A DNA stretch of 64,000 bases, taken from contig NC_063264.1 in NCBI RefSeq assembly GCF_019578655.1, positions 23,769,688 through 23,833,687 of the forward strand. Direction: 5' to 3'. Under the pieces are notes generated by a model. That model searched no databases, was not told the DNA's origin, and worked only from the letters and a program-made list of their open reading frames with translations. Position numbers and translations under genes: made by a program. Positions 1-11,400 of the stretch are shown here, one piece after another. Within the stretch, counting starts at the first letter, position 1, and each line of letters opens with the position of its first letter. The stretch is from Ricinus communis (taxonomy: Eukaryota > Streptophyta > Magnoliopsida > Malpighiales > Euphorbiaceae).

Positions 1-372
1 AAAAAGAAAGACAAAAAGAAATTTTAATTAAATAGCATATTTTATATTGATCATCCCTTGATTAAAAAGAAAAATGTACATTTTTATATAGACAATAATG
101 GATAAAATGTCAAAAAAAGGGAAATTTGCATGTTTATATGTAAAGCGGGTTACCCTAGAACATGACATCCACCATTAAAAACTGTCTGAGAAACTAAACC
201 CATCAACCCAAAACTTCCTCCTCCATAAACTAAATCCATCTTTCTCTCCACCTGTAAATCAATTACCCATTCTCAGAAATCCTCTATAAAGATCAAGAAT
301 TCATTGGTCATATATATATACATATATATATAAAATAGAAGAAAAAGTAAAAGTACATATATATATACTGAC
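1..372 (-). other. Start of LOG intron 1
   Basis: AT-rich sequence downstream (minus strand) of the LOG exon 1 donor, with a short TA-repeat at 309-366 next to the donor. No second LOG exon is recognisable before the window edge, so intron 1 is at least 372 bp long. Confidence 0.45.
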
Positions 373-468
373 CAGTTGTCTTCCAAGATCAAGAGCAGCA
401 TCACTGAAGATCCTTTTATTACCTAAATTCCTTCCACAAAAAACACATACCCTTTTGAATTTACCCAT
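373..468 (-). CDS. LOG: Cytokinin riboside 5'-monophosphate phosphoribohydrolase (LOG family), exon 1 only
   Basis: LOG enzymes release active cytokinin bases from cytokinin nucleotides in the cytosol. Only the first exon is visible: 32 codons from the ATG at 468-466 (MGKFKRVCVFCG) through SDAALDLGRQL, followed by a GT donor at 372-371. The position of this first intron, straight after the G-x-x-L segment, and the 'CVFCG' strand are typical of plant LOG genes. The frame stays open 15 codons upstream to another ATG at 513, but MGKFKRVCVFCG is the usual family start. The remaining exons, with the GGGxxGLMG and PGGxGTxxE motifs, must lie to the left of the window. The residues after CVFCG read RNLGNK where the family usually has S-S/N-x-G, so two normally polar small residues are changed. 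It could be a gene fragment rather than a whole gene; the window cannot decide. Confidence 0.72.
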
Positions 469-2259
469 ATTAGTTGTATGTTGAAGAAGAGCTAGCCGAT
501 CAGTCTTCTTCAATACTATTATCTACTAAATATTAAATAATAATGATTTTATATACACACACGTGAGAAATGATGTTTCCTATACAATACAATACGACAC
601 AATGAATAATAATAATAATGCAAAAGTGATTTTGAGTCAAAGGAGATTCTCACTTTCTTTCCAATCTTTGTTTTCTATAACCAATTTGCTTTGGTGGGTG
701 CACCAACAATGTATTCACCACTTCATAATTTTTTTTAATTACATTGTTTTTGTTTTCTTGGATTGAAAATTCAAATTTGGTTTGGTTGATGAATATTTTT
801 TATCACATGAAAATTTAGATTGTTTCCTACTCGTATTAATAATTTCTTTGAACCCTAGCCGCCTTTCTTTTTTTTTTTTCTTCTTTCTTATTTTTTTATC
901 AAAATTTCATATTTTAGCCTACTACCGGTCATTTTTAGATCAGTGATCATCCCTTTTTTTTTTCATTAATTAGTTTTAATAAATAAATATTAATACTTTT
1001 TGAAGAGTTTTATGATCTTCAATTATAAAAGTTTTAAATTCTTCTTCTATAGGAGTTTTGTGGTCATCCATTGCAGGAGTATTGAGTTCTTCCTCTATGA
1101 GAATGGTGAAGAAAAAAAATCAAATTTGACATTCAAACAATCGAGTTTGTCAAAAGAGATTTATAAAGTTGATATGTAACTTAGTGATACAGAGTGTAGC
1201 ATTTTTCCCACAGAATTGTAATTTACTGCTTCATCAAGACGATTGATGATTATTATGAGTAAATTTATTTACTTGTATTTCTTGATGTTTAATATTTATT
1301 TTTATTTTTTATATCAAGATGTACTTATTAATTCTCATTTATGGAATATCCATATTTCTTTTTAAAAATATTAACAACTTATTTTTGGCATATGTACTTC
1401 CTTTAGCATATGCATTTTCTTATATTTTATTGCAAAACCTTAAGGAATGCATTTTATATGTACAAGTTGTTGAATACTTGAGGTGTATTGTATTAGATTA
1501 TTAGACATTAATTAGTTATACTGAATATGATATTTAATCAATTTTTAATTTTTCAAATATATAATATTTATAGTACATATAATCATTAACAGTTTGATAT
1601 AACTCGGCGTTAAGTATAATTCTATCCAATTATATATTTGAAAATAACTGAAAAAAATCTAAATTTCGATTATTTAGAAATAAACTAGAACCATAACAGA
1701 CAAGAATTGAACGAACCAAATTGAAATAATTTTTTGGAGTGGATTATTCATTGGTATTTTGGTTCTAATGCTATTATTATGGTTATATATTTATGATTTA
1801 CTTTTTTATTCTAATCTAAACACAGGAAGCAAATATACATTGTGCTTTAAACATAATAAACCAATCAATAAAAATTTCTAGCATGATCAAAATTAAATAT
1901 TAGTGTTCATGGCTTATTAAACATTCTTTATCAGTGAAATCAAACATCCAAAAGAGAGAATAAAATTAAATGTTTATACTTTGGATTAAGCTAAACGTCC
2001 AGAAAGGCAACAGAAATATTATGTATTTACAGGATATCAATTACATTGAAATAGAAATATAGATCTAAATATAAACCAGGAATTAGTATGTGGATTATAT
2101 ATATATATATATAAATTAATTAATACATATAATTCGATTATGCTCAGTCCTGAATTAATTCAAAACAGTTATCACTAATGAATTAATACCGTATTATATT
2201 AATAATATAATTTTGAAAATTTCTAATTATTTTTTTTTTGACAATCTTTTATTCTATAT
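469..2259. other. AT-rich intergenic region upstream of LOG
   Basis: This contains the promoter and 5' leader of the LOG gene on the minus strand and otherwise AT-rich DNA with short poly(T) and TA runs. The few small open frames (for example 563-766 and 1319-1504) are low-complexity and match nothing I recognise. Confidence 0.4.
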
Positions 2260-2860
2260 TTGAATTAAGATGAAAGTAACTTGAATCTATCTCAAATTCA
2301 TTTAAAATAACATTTGTTATTTGAATCCACTCTAAATCTAAATAGAAATATTTCTATACTATTCAAACTTGGTAAAAACCCGTTTAATTTATTTAGCTAT
2401 TAAATAAATTTTATAAATATTTAAATAGATAAAAAAATACCATACCCACTAAATACCCATTTATATTTATATAAATATTATATAATTGAACAAATATTCA
2501 TTTACCGAATCCATTTATAATAAGAATTAATAAAAAAAAAAAATTATAAAATCTAGACTAGGTAGTTTTAAATGAAAATTTGTAGTTTTGATTTTTCTTA
2601 TTATTCTATTTCATATACATAATATATATGTATGTCATTTAAACAAGTATCAGGTATTTATATCCGTAAACGTTTAAATAATTAGGTTAAGATAGGGAAT
2701 ATTCAAAAATTTAAATTTAAATTTGATTCGAACCCAAGAAGGATATTAGAATTCAATCCCAAACCCATTTCAAATCTGTTTATAATTATCTGAATCCATC
2801 CTATTAAAATTTGGTTGAATGATACCCAATAACACTCACCCAACTGCCATCCCTAGTTGA
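2260..2860. repeat. Decayed dispersed repeat with 'gaatcca/aaaccca' motifs
   Basis: A degenerate stretch repeatedly uses phrases such as 'gaatcca', 'aaaccca' and 'tatccg', and ends with 'caactgccatccctag' at about 2840-2856. That wording is common at the ends of old plant DNA-transposon derivatives (hAT-like MITEs). The opposite terminal repeat could not be found, so the assignment is tentative. Confidence 0.28.
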
Positions 2861-3139
2861 AATCACTAAAATGTGCTCAGCTCTATAAAGTAGTCTCCTA
2901 ACTTTGATGTTGGTTGATAATTAAGGAAGAGACTTAATTAGTCTCTAATGCTAGCAAAAGTCTTTTAATTTAGCAATTTGTAGGTGTTGGTACACTTGTA
3001 AATGGGTTCCACCCTCACAACTTAATTTTGATTAACAAAGGCTTATGTTATTAAAATGAGTTTAAGCGTGCAACAAATATGATGATGATGTAGGGCCAAA
3101 AATTAAATCCATCACTCATTAGTTGAAAATATTTTATAT

Positions 3140-3199
<60 letters not shown>

Positions 3200-4304
3200 A
3201 ATTTGATTTGTTTGTTTCTAATCATTTCAATTGCCACAATTTCATTTTATTTATTTTTTCAAAAAAGTTCAAATGAAAAGAAGGAAGGATGGCTTGTTCC
3301 TTATGAAATAATCACCATATATAAAAGTAATTAACTTCAATGAAAACTGATGAATGGAGAGGCAAATTCAATTTCTCTTAGTTTACATACTCTCAAAGGG
3401 TATAAAAAGACTAATACAATTGAATATGGTAAATTAAGTTTCTATGTCATTGGTGAATTTTATGGGTCTATCTAACCTCTAATACCAATCTTTTTGTGTT
3501 TATTATTTCATATTGCTGAAGATTGAATTTTTCTCTCTATTTCTCTTTTGGACACTCTTCTTCCAAACATTCTCTTTGTAATGAATCACACTTCATTTGA
3601 TTCTTTTAAGAGAAATTTATATATTAATATAATTATTAATGAAAGAGAGAAAACTAAATTATATCATAATTGTTGTTATCTATTATAATAGATTATAAAT
3701 TTCTAGTAAAAGTACCAAATCAAGTGAAACAATTTCAAAAAAAATGTTTAAGAGAAGTGTTTAAGAGAAAGTATTACTAGTATTTTTAGATTTGTTTTTC
3801 TATATAGAACTTTTTTTAAAAAAGAATTTAACAGTCAGATGAGTCAGCTATCATACACTAAACAGAGTCCATTTCTTTCAACTGGTAGTACAAAGAATGT
3901 CTTTCTTTGGGTTAGAATGAATTATCATGTATGGAGCACACATGCAAGCTTGTTCACATAAAATTTAGTTGAGTTTAATAGTAGATTTTCACTGTTAGTG
4001 AAAATATTTTCCTGAGAAGCTAAAGAAAAGAATTCATGTATGACTTTCCCTCTTAACTAAGAAATGCAAAACGAATTTGGAAACGAACAAAATGATGGTG
4101 GCGCTGACATATGCCATCAGCCCCCAATAATGCCATTGCTTGGCATTTGAGATGTGATGTGACTTTATCTAATGAGTACAACAACTATTTTAATCATGCA
4201 TTAATAGTTTTCTTTCTCCGTTTGTTCCTCTAAAGATCAAACAATATGCTTTTGAATTCGATTCAATTTCTTATAAAAAAGCTTTTCACAATCTTAAATT
4301 TGCA
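2861..4304. other. Intergenic region without recognised genes
   Basis: AT-rich DNA. Apart from the TA microsatellite at about 3131-3197 I see no coding or repeat structure that I can name. Confidence 0.4.
3131..3197. repeat. (TA)n microsatellite
   Basis: About 65 bp of nearly pure TA dinucleotide, preceded by 'attatattatata'. It is likely to be length-polymorphic. Confidence 0.9.
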
Positions 4305-6240
4305 TTATCTCTTATGTATTATTAAGACTTCTCGTCTTAACATGCATGTCATATGTAAGTGTATTATTAGATAGGATTTATCCTTTTGCAAGTGGGAAAT
4401 CTCATCTTTTTTTCCTCTGAATTCTTTGCTTCTGCTGCGTGGGTATTTTTGATGTCCGATTTTCTTCTTGTGGCTGGAGCAAACGCAATTAGAAGCCTTG
4501 CATTTATTCTTGAGGTGGCTTTTGTTACAGGCTTTTTGAACAATCAAATCTCGCTGAGACAATCTTCTGACCAATTTTTGCTGGTCACATAATCTCTTGA
4601 TAGAAGAGAGAGTGAACTGCCAGATTTCCCCAAGAGTAATGGAGGTGACTGGTTTCTTTGTTGCGGCGATCATGTTGTTGACTTCTGGTTGTATCTCATC
4701 TGGTAATGAGGTGATGAAAGTATATTTCAATGTATCATCACCATCATGCCCTCCAATGACATAATATAACTTGGACATGGCAGAATAGTGTCTTTCCAGA
4801 TCCTTGATCTTCAACGAACAACATTTTCGATCAAAGTATTCATGTTTTTGTTGTCGTATAATGAGATCATAACTTCCAAGGAACTGATTATGGAGGACTG
4901 TGACCGTAGCTGATGGGGTTGGTAGCGTCATAAATTGGAGCCTGGTATACTCAGGCTGTGACTGGAACCAATCTCTTAAACTCCCTGTGAATCTCGTAAC
5001 AAATTCAGCAAGAACCTTTTCAAGTGTGGCACCATCAAAAGTCATTTGGAGATCAATCCATGCCAAAAATTCAGAAAGCTTATCCCTCCATTTTGATGGA
5101 GGCAAATCATCAAAGGTGAACCGAGGTCTTGTGCCAGTTGTCGGTTTTGACCTCGGGTATGAAGCTCCAGTAGGAACAAAATATGAATGTGCATCCTTTG
5201 TGTCATCCTCAGGCTCCACTACTTCTGGACTGGGTTCAGTAGTAGAGGTATTCATGAGAATTTATGCGATATCAGCAATCTCAGAGGTATTTGAGGAAGA
5301 ATCAGAATCATAAGGGCTGATGAGTGATTGGTCTGGCAATTTATTTTCTTTAGAAACTGAAGGAGGAGATATTTTCTTTTGTTGAGTTATGAAGCCTTTT
5401 GGGTATAGATGTGAGAAGGTACCAAAGGGTTGGTAAAGAGTTCCTTCTTGTTCTGGCTGTGGGAGGAAAGGAAATGAAGAATAGTATGAGGGGGCAATGA
5501 CAGAAGATGTAGAAACTGCTGATGTAAAGGAAGGGTTTGTAGAAGACTGATATTTTCTAAGGTCATGTTCAATTTGATCAATCTGCCTTTTGAGCCTTGT
5601 AATTTCTTTTTCCTTCTGGATGAAAGCTGGTGTAATCGGTTGAGGAACTCGAAGCTCTCTATCCAAGGCTTGATATTTGGCGGTTAGAGAAGAATATAGT
5701 TGGAGTACTTCTTGAGAGAAGGTGTCAAACTTTTGGTCCAACTTGTGAGCCAAATGAAAAGCCTGATCCAATTTTCCATCCATCTTCTTTAGATAAGAAT
5801 TCTGAACTATGGAATTTGAGGTCTGCCAATTTAGGACCTCTTCTGGTGGAGTGAGAGGCTCTACGGATCCTGAGAGAGTAATCCTTGAGGGGAGGATCTC
5901 CGATCTTTTATTTTCGGACTTCCCTAGAGGAGGGAAATCTTCAGGCTGGAACATGAAACAGCTTTAGAGTGCATGGGGTGGTTGAACTTCTAGTAAATCA
6001 GAATGAGTCTCTTCTCTGCAAGTAGTAGAAGGCTTTTTCCCAAACACAATTCCCATTTAAGTCAAAAGTACCTTCATCTCGTCAAAGGTGATGTCAATGA
6101 CAGTCTTTCCTTCTTTTGCAAGAAGTTCTAAGGCTTCCTTATACATAGGAAGAGGAGCTTTACTTTGATTTTCTTTTTATTTCCTGTGGATGCCAATCCA
6201 AGGACCGTCTGGATCTCGGTCATCTGGCCTTGGTTCCATG
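4305..6240 (-). pseudogene. Endogenous pararetrovirus (Caulimoviridae) polyprotein fragment, coat-protein region
   Basis: A minus-strand remnant of a petuvirus/florendovirus-like polyprotein. From 6240 downward it reads a short degenerate segment with in-frame stops. The frame 5954-5262 (230 aa) follows, with a 'QPEDFPPL' start region and a Gln/Leu-rich coiled-coil stretch around 'EVLNWQTSNSIVQN'. After one stop codon (5264-5262) the same frame continues as 5255-4305 (316 aa). This second part has the caulimovirid coat/gag-like core ('LADW/DWFQSQP', 'FDRKCCSLKIKDLERHYSAM', 'TSLPDEIQPEV') and a broken zinc knuckle (CVCSSHKKKIGHQKYPRS). No protease, reverse transcriptase or RNase H part is present. 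Apart from the stops at 5262 and above 5955, the frame is remarkably open. The last 35 or so codons run into a copy of the viral leader repeat, so the true 3' end of the fragment is near 4411. The exact genus cannot be fixed without a search. Confidence 0.7.
4312..4411 (+). repeat. Direct repeat copy 1 of pararetroviral leader sequence
   Basis: About 100 bp ('ttattaagacttctcgtctt...' to '...atctcatctttttttcctctga') match 6675-6780 in the same orientation with only a few substitutions. This copy abuts the coat-protein fragment on the opposite strand and shows that the viral locus was rearranged. Confidence 0.8.
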
Positions 6241-6247
6241 ACTGAAC

Positions 6248-6526
6248 ATGGAGTTTCTAGAGTCATGTCTCGCTCCTCCAACAATAACAAGGGGTTTAAA
6301 GCTCACTCTACAACTCAAAAATGATTTAGGAAGAACCGATGTTTCTACACCAATAGTCTGCACTTACAATGGACATCTATGGACTGAACATTCCATTACT
6401 GAACATTCTACTTTTCCTATACTACCGACCCCATTAGATGATCCAAGTCTGACCACTGAACAGAAGGATGCTATTATGCAAGATTCTCAACCTATGGATG
6501 ATGATGGCGATGACAGTGGTTTGTGA
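6248..6526 (+). CDS. Unassigned open frame next to pararetroviral leader, acidic C-terminus
   Basis: A 92-codon frame on the strand of the viral promoter/leader, ending in an Asp-rich tail (MDDDGDDSGL) about 70 bp before the leader hairpin at 6597. Its place directly upstream of the intergenic region suggests that it is the end of a viral reading frame, facing the minus-strand coat-protein fragment head to head. I do not recognise a domain ('RGLKLTLQLKNDLGRTDVST' is the most protein-like part). It could be a chance frame; viral origin is inferred from position only. Confidence 0.35.
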   Translation: MEFLESCLAPPTITRGLKLTLQLKNDLGRTDVSTPIVCTYNGHLWTEHSITEHSTFPILPTPLDDPSLTTEQKDAIMQDSQPMDDDGDDSGL

Positions 6527-6589
6527 GCTGGCAATGATAGTGGTTCGTGAACTGGCCATAAAGACTATCTTTCTCCTCAATAATTCAAA

Positions 6590-7180
6590 ATGTAATAAAA
6601 AGATGAGATTTCAATCTCATCTTTTTCGTCTTATTAGGTGTATTATTTTCTGCTTTTCTGCATGTGATATGTAAGTGTATTATTAAGACTTCTCGTCTTA
6701 ATATGCATGTGATATGTAAGTGTATTATTAGATAGGATTTATCCTTTTGTAAGTGAAAAATCTCATCTTTTTTTTTCTCAGGAAGACATGTATAAAAGAT
6801 AAGATTCCCACCTTATCTTTTCTGTCTCTTTGTATTTAGGCTCTTCTATATAAAGAGAAGTCGAGAGTAATGGAAGCAAGCAAGTTTTTCCTTTTATCTA
6901 TCAGCATAATATTCCTCTTTCTTCTCATGGCTTTCTAAATTCTTTATCTCTTCTTCTCGATCCATTGGCTATGAGCTATTTGTTTGCACGATCTGTTCTT
7001 CTATGATTCAAAAGAGCTAACTCGGCTATAAGAATCCAAAAGAGCATAAAGACCTCTCATGGCAAGGTGCCTCTATACGGTCTTAGCTTGAAGATTTCTC
7101 CTGCTTTGAGTTTACAGCATGAGAATCATAGAATGAGCAGCTCTCGGCTTCATTTGGTATCAGAGACAAAGCATTATTGT
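6590..7180 (+). promoter_or_regulatory. Endogenous pararetrovirus intergenic/leader region with TATA box, hairpins and Met-tRNA primer site
   Basis: The plus strand shows, in order: a hairpin at 6597-6626 (12-bp stem AAAAAGATGAGA, 6-nt loop); a tandem pair of about 45 bp sharing 'catgtgatatgtaagtgta' (6660 and 6705); a second hairpin at 6794-6821 (10-bp stem AAAAGATAAG); a TATA box 'tctatataaag' at 6844-6854; and 'ttggtatcagaga' at 7154-7166. The last matches the complement of the initiator Met-tRNA 3' end used to prime caulimovirid reverse transcription. This order (repeats, TATA, transcript start, primer site) is that of a caulimovirus intergenic region. The primer site diverges from the consensus after about 12 bases. 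Only inference says whether the promoter is still active. Confidence 0.62.
6675..6780 (+). repeat. Direct repeat copy 2 of pararetroviral leader sequence
   Basis: This copy is in its natural context upstream of the viral TATA box and is nearly identical to 4312-4411. It overlaps the tandem repeat that starts at 6660, so the '...gatatgtaagtgtattatta' phrase occurs twice here and once or partly twice at 4312. Confidence 0.78.
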
Positions 7181-8436
7181 TTATTAGAGTATCTTTAGCT
7201 CAAGTTCTGTAGATAAGGCTCAATTAGGCTCATGAAATTTCTCGAGTTGATTATTATAGTGCTCGAACTTGGCTCGCCAACCTGCTTGAGTAACTCATGC
7301 TCAAGCGGATTAATATTAACATCTTTCCAGTCTTATGTTGCCCACAAATCAACTCAACTCATTTACACCAGCAGGCAGCAAGGATTTTGCGGGTCTGTAT
7401 GTTATGGACCATTCATTGTTTGGATAATTGGGAGAAAAGATTTGAGTAGTTAGTGTTAAAACACGTAAATCTCACTTGCAATTATCTGCAGGTTCACTAA
7501 CTAAGCTAAGTAGCTAATGGCACCTGATTTCATGGTTCCATAATTACCAACTCTAAACAAAGTTCATAGCATAAGTCTCAGGCACCAGAAAGATGCAGCA
7601 AACATGGACAGAATATCATGCTTCTGATTAACTATAGTTCCTTGGAAGAAGCAGTTGAGATGGAACAACAACCAAAAAGAATCCTTGCAAGGAATCTAAG
7701 AAATGAATGACAAGATAGATTGTGTTTTTGGGGCCACAAGCAGCTTGGAAAGTCATTCAGGACATTATCGTTTTGAATGCTCAAGGAGGTTATCATATAT
7801 GTCTCGCAAGAAGTATTTTGAGTTATAATAATTAATCATGGAATCCAAAAAACGAATGAAAAAATAATTTTCTTTCTGGTGACCCTAATCAATAAGGAGG
7901 TTGAGATATCATGTAGTCAAGGCACAAATAATTTAATGCTTGAAAATGAAACTGTTACAACTTGGAATACGGTAAATCCACGAGTTCTGGAGATGAATGA
8001 TAAGACTGTTTTGCATACTAATCTATGAGATAATTAGACAGTTCATGCAACCAGGGCATGAAATGACAACTATACTTTAGCCTGTATACTCTATTTGTAG
8101 GCTTCTTAACTATCAAGTCCCGATGAACAGTTGCGATATCCCAATTATTTGACTAGAGAATACATACCTCCAAAAACAGTAATTTCTCACTGCAGAGATC
8201 CAGTTTACAACATTGGTATGAACAGGAAGAAATGAGATCTGCTAATGTTGAGCTACAGAGATAACACAAGTGATATAATAAAGTGGCAGCTCTTGGGCAA
8301 TGCAGGCCTGAATGAGGTGTAACATTTCTGGAATATTAAACCAAAAATATTCTGTTTTGTTAGTAACTGTTTTCAGAACGAATATCATGGTCCAAGGTTG
8401 ATTTAGGAGAAGCATTGAATTTGACCTGCCATTAAA
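7181..8436. other. Region between pararetrovirus and CLD1 3' end
   Basis: No coding sequence recognised. The part next to 8436 will include the 3' UTR and terminator of the minus-strand CLD1 gene. The plus-strand frame at 7232-7453 has no recognisable domain. Confidence 0.4.
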
Positions 8437-11400
8437 TCAGGCTACAGTAGAAGCAGTAGCTCTTGCTGTAGAATTACGTGCCACAAAAGACTCAACAAGC
8501 GGGTTCACAAGATGAGGCGCTTCATCCTTCAAGCAAATTAACAAAAGATTGCTGTCAGATAATTATCATTGGAGACAAGATAATATTTCATCAACAGTTA
8601 GTACGACAAATGCTACGTTAAGCCAGTTTCTGATTTGACTCTAGCTGCATTAGAAAGAAAACCATATGCTAGTGTCTTACATCAAAGTACAGCATGAACT
8701 TTCAAGAACTTTAGAAAACTGATTGTCCTGTTCCCGAAATATTCTTCACTGTGCAGAGCTAGGGATTTGAGCAGTTATTGAAGAGTCAATCATAGACTAG
8801 CTCTATTAGCTAGGCAGAACATTCAACTTTAATGGGGCCAAACTAAGAAAATATATAGGGATTTGGTAAAACACTACCTTTCCCCATAGGACAGAGTCGC
8901 ATACAATGATATTCTTTAGTTCAAGACCTTTCTGTAACCAAATTGTATTCATATAAAGCATGCAAGTGCGACATGTATTTCTGCATATAGAATGATGCAC
9001 TAGAATCTTTGAAGTGTCAGTATTAGAATCCAAATATTTCTACTTATAAACCATGCACATCTTTTCTCTTAAAAATTGAACAAAAAACTGGCTGTAAATT
9101 AGGCTGTTTGATTGATGTGCATTAAGTTATAGCATAGAGGCAACTTGATTTTATGTTTACATGTCAGTCTCAGTTTATGTAATATTTCTTTAGATTCTGA
9201 ACTTAAATTTTCTTGTGAATTTATTATACTGGGAGTACCTCAACCATTGCTTTCTTGAAAAAGTCTTTGAATTTTTAAATCTTTAACTTAAACCTCAAAC
9301 AATTCCCTGGAATTACATTTGTCCATTCATATCTCTGCCCATCTTTCAAAAGACAAATCATGTAAGACCAATGTGAATGCGACTCATAAACAGCTAACAA
9401 CTAATTTCCTACCCTTTCTACTGCAGCTCATATAATTTTAATCAAGCACTAGTGCTTTTGCTATTGAAACAGTGGTATGCAAGAGACGTTTTTTCTTTAT
9501 TCTTGAATATTCAGTATTTATCCTTCAACAATATTATTGTTGTCATTTATACAGGTTAAAAAAAATGTTATTTTGACACACAAAAGAATGTCTATTGGAG
9601 CTGTAGGAACATATATTTTTCCTTGAATAGCAATCCTTACTATGCAAATTGTCTTAATGCCTGTTCGTTGAGGCATGTTACATGACACCTATACTGGATT
9701 TAGGGATACATTTGAAACAAAATGTGAGCTATGATTTCTGTGCTACTAGAACAAGTTTTCAATTGTTCTGGCTCTCCTGGCTCTTATTATGGCCAAAAAT
9801 ATTTGAAATTCTATTGAATGCCAACACTTCGTAACTATGCCTATTCTATAAACATTCAGGATACACAACTTCAATCATCCATGATCTTTCACCTCTAGAT
9901 TTTAGTTTGTTCTCCTGAATCATCTAAATAAATAAATATAGTCCTTGATTGACAGAGAAAGAACGAATGAAATGACCAAACAACCCAAATTGTTAATGCA
10001 GATTTGCACTTTGTCCAATTGGTTTAAGTTTTTCAACTTTTAGCCTGATTTGAAAACATAACTGCAACTTCATTAGGTAATGTTTACTCAGGATCACTGA
10101 ACTTATGCATGTTTTTTTATTAATGTCTTTAAGCTTCATTCTATCACTCAAAACCTCCCGATTTTCGATTTTGGTATCAGTAATATCATCGCCAGATTTC
10201 AAAAATGATTATTCACATGGATGCCTAATCGCAACCTGAATAACACCAAAATTATCAAAATAAAAATTTCACTTAGTGCAAAATGTTACATGTTGTAGAT
10301 TTTTTTCCCATTCATACATATACCAGAACTCCATCTGTTCTTGGTTATTGTGCCAAAGGCAAGAACTAAGGCATGATTATGGGGAAAATAGGAGGTTTTG
10401 TCCTTTGCGTTATAACAGTATTGTTCACTCTTTTTCTCTCCCTTAATTCAGAATAGAGTAAGATAATGTTATAACAAGAAAAATAATCTACAATCATTTG
10501 TACTAGTTTAAAACTTTTTGTTTACCCCTGTAGACAGGCCATAGTCCTTTACTGCCCCTTTGTAGCTCCATAAGGCTAGGCCAGGCCATGAAATCATTGA
10601 TGCATGTGGCATGCAAATGCTTGCACACAAATTCCAGTGCAAGCTACCCATGAAAATCAGCACATAAACAACTTTTTACAGATCCACATATATGCATGCA
10701 TATGAAAGAGAGAGGCACAGAAAGAGAGAGAAACCTGTGGACAATGGCCAACGTTTGGGAGGACAACAAAATCCTCAACAGTATCAAAAGTCCCATAGAT
10801 TCTGCCTAGCTCAATTGGCTCCCATGGATCCTTGTCACCCCAGGCTATCAAAACAGGGCACTGTATATACAGAGAAGCAAGAAACAACATGAAGCAAAAT
10901 GTTGACAGAATCAGAAGTAATGTTTCATCAGTCATAGAACAGTTAGACATTTCAGATTTAGTTAGAGACACTGACCTTCACCTGAGGTAGCAGTTCCTCC
11001 GGAAGAGGCCCCCCAGAGTAACAAATGAAATCAAGAAATACATCCACTGCACCAGGCTCAAGTCCTGGAAGAAGAATCTTCTGAACAAGCTCCTCTGTCA
11101 CTTGAGAGCTGTCATGATAACACTGCAATGCAGAATATGAAAAGCAGCATCAACACCCATAAGCATCATCATGCTCATTGTAACTTCAACATGCCCCCCT
11201 AATTAATTCTTTGGACAGTATCGATCTATCTTGCCAGTTCAGTCTCCAAACTTGAATGATTGTGAATATCCAATATCAGGCAAATTATGATGCCAGTATT
11301 TTACAACAAAATCTCAAGCCTAACAAAGAGTATATGATATATCATCCCAATCAAACAATTTAACAATTTCTATCAGCACTTCATATCCCTCTATTATTTT

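Noticed and set aside
4900..5313. 137-codon plus-strand open frame
   Set aside because: It lies antisense to the pararetroviral coat-protein frame and shows no domain; it is a shadow of the coding constraint on the other strand.
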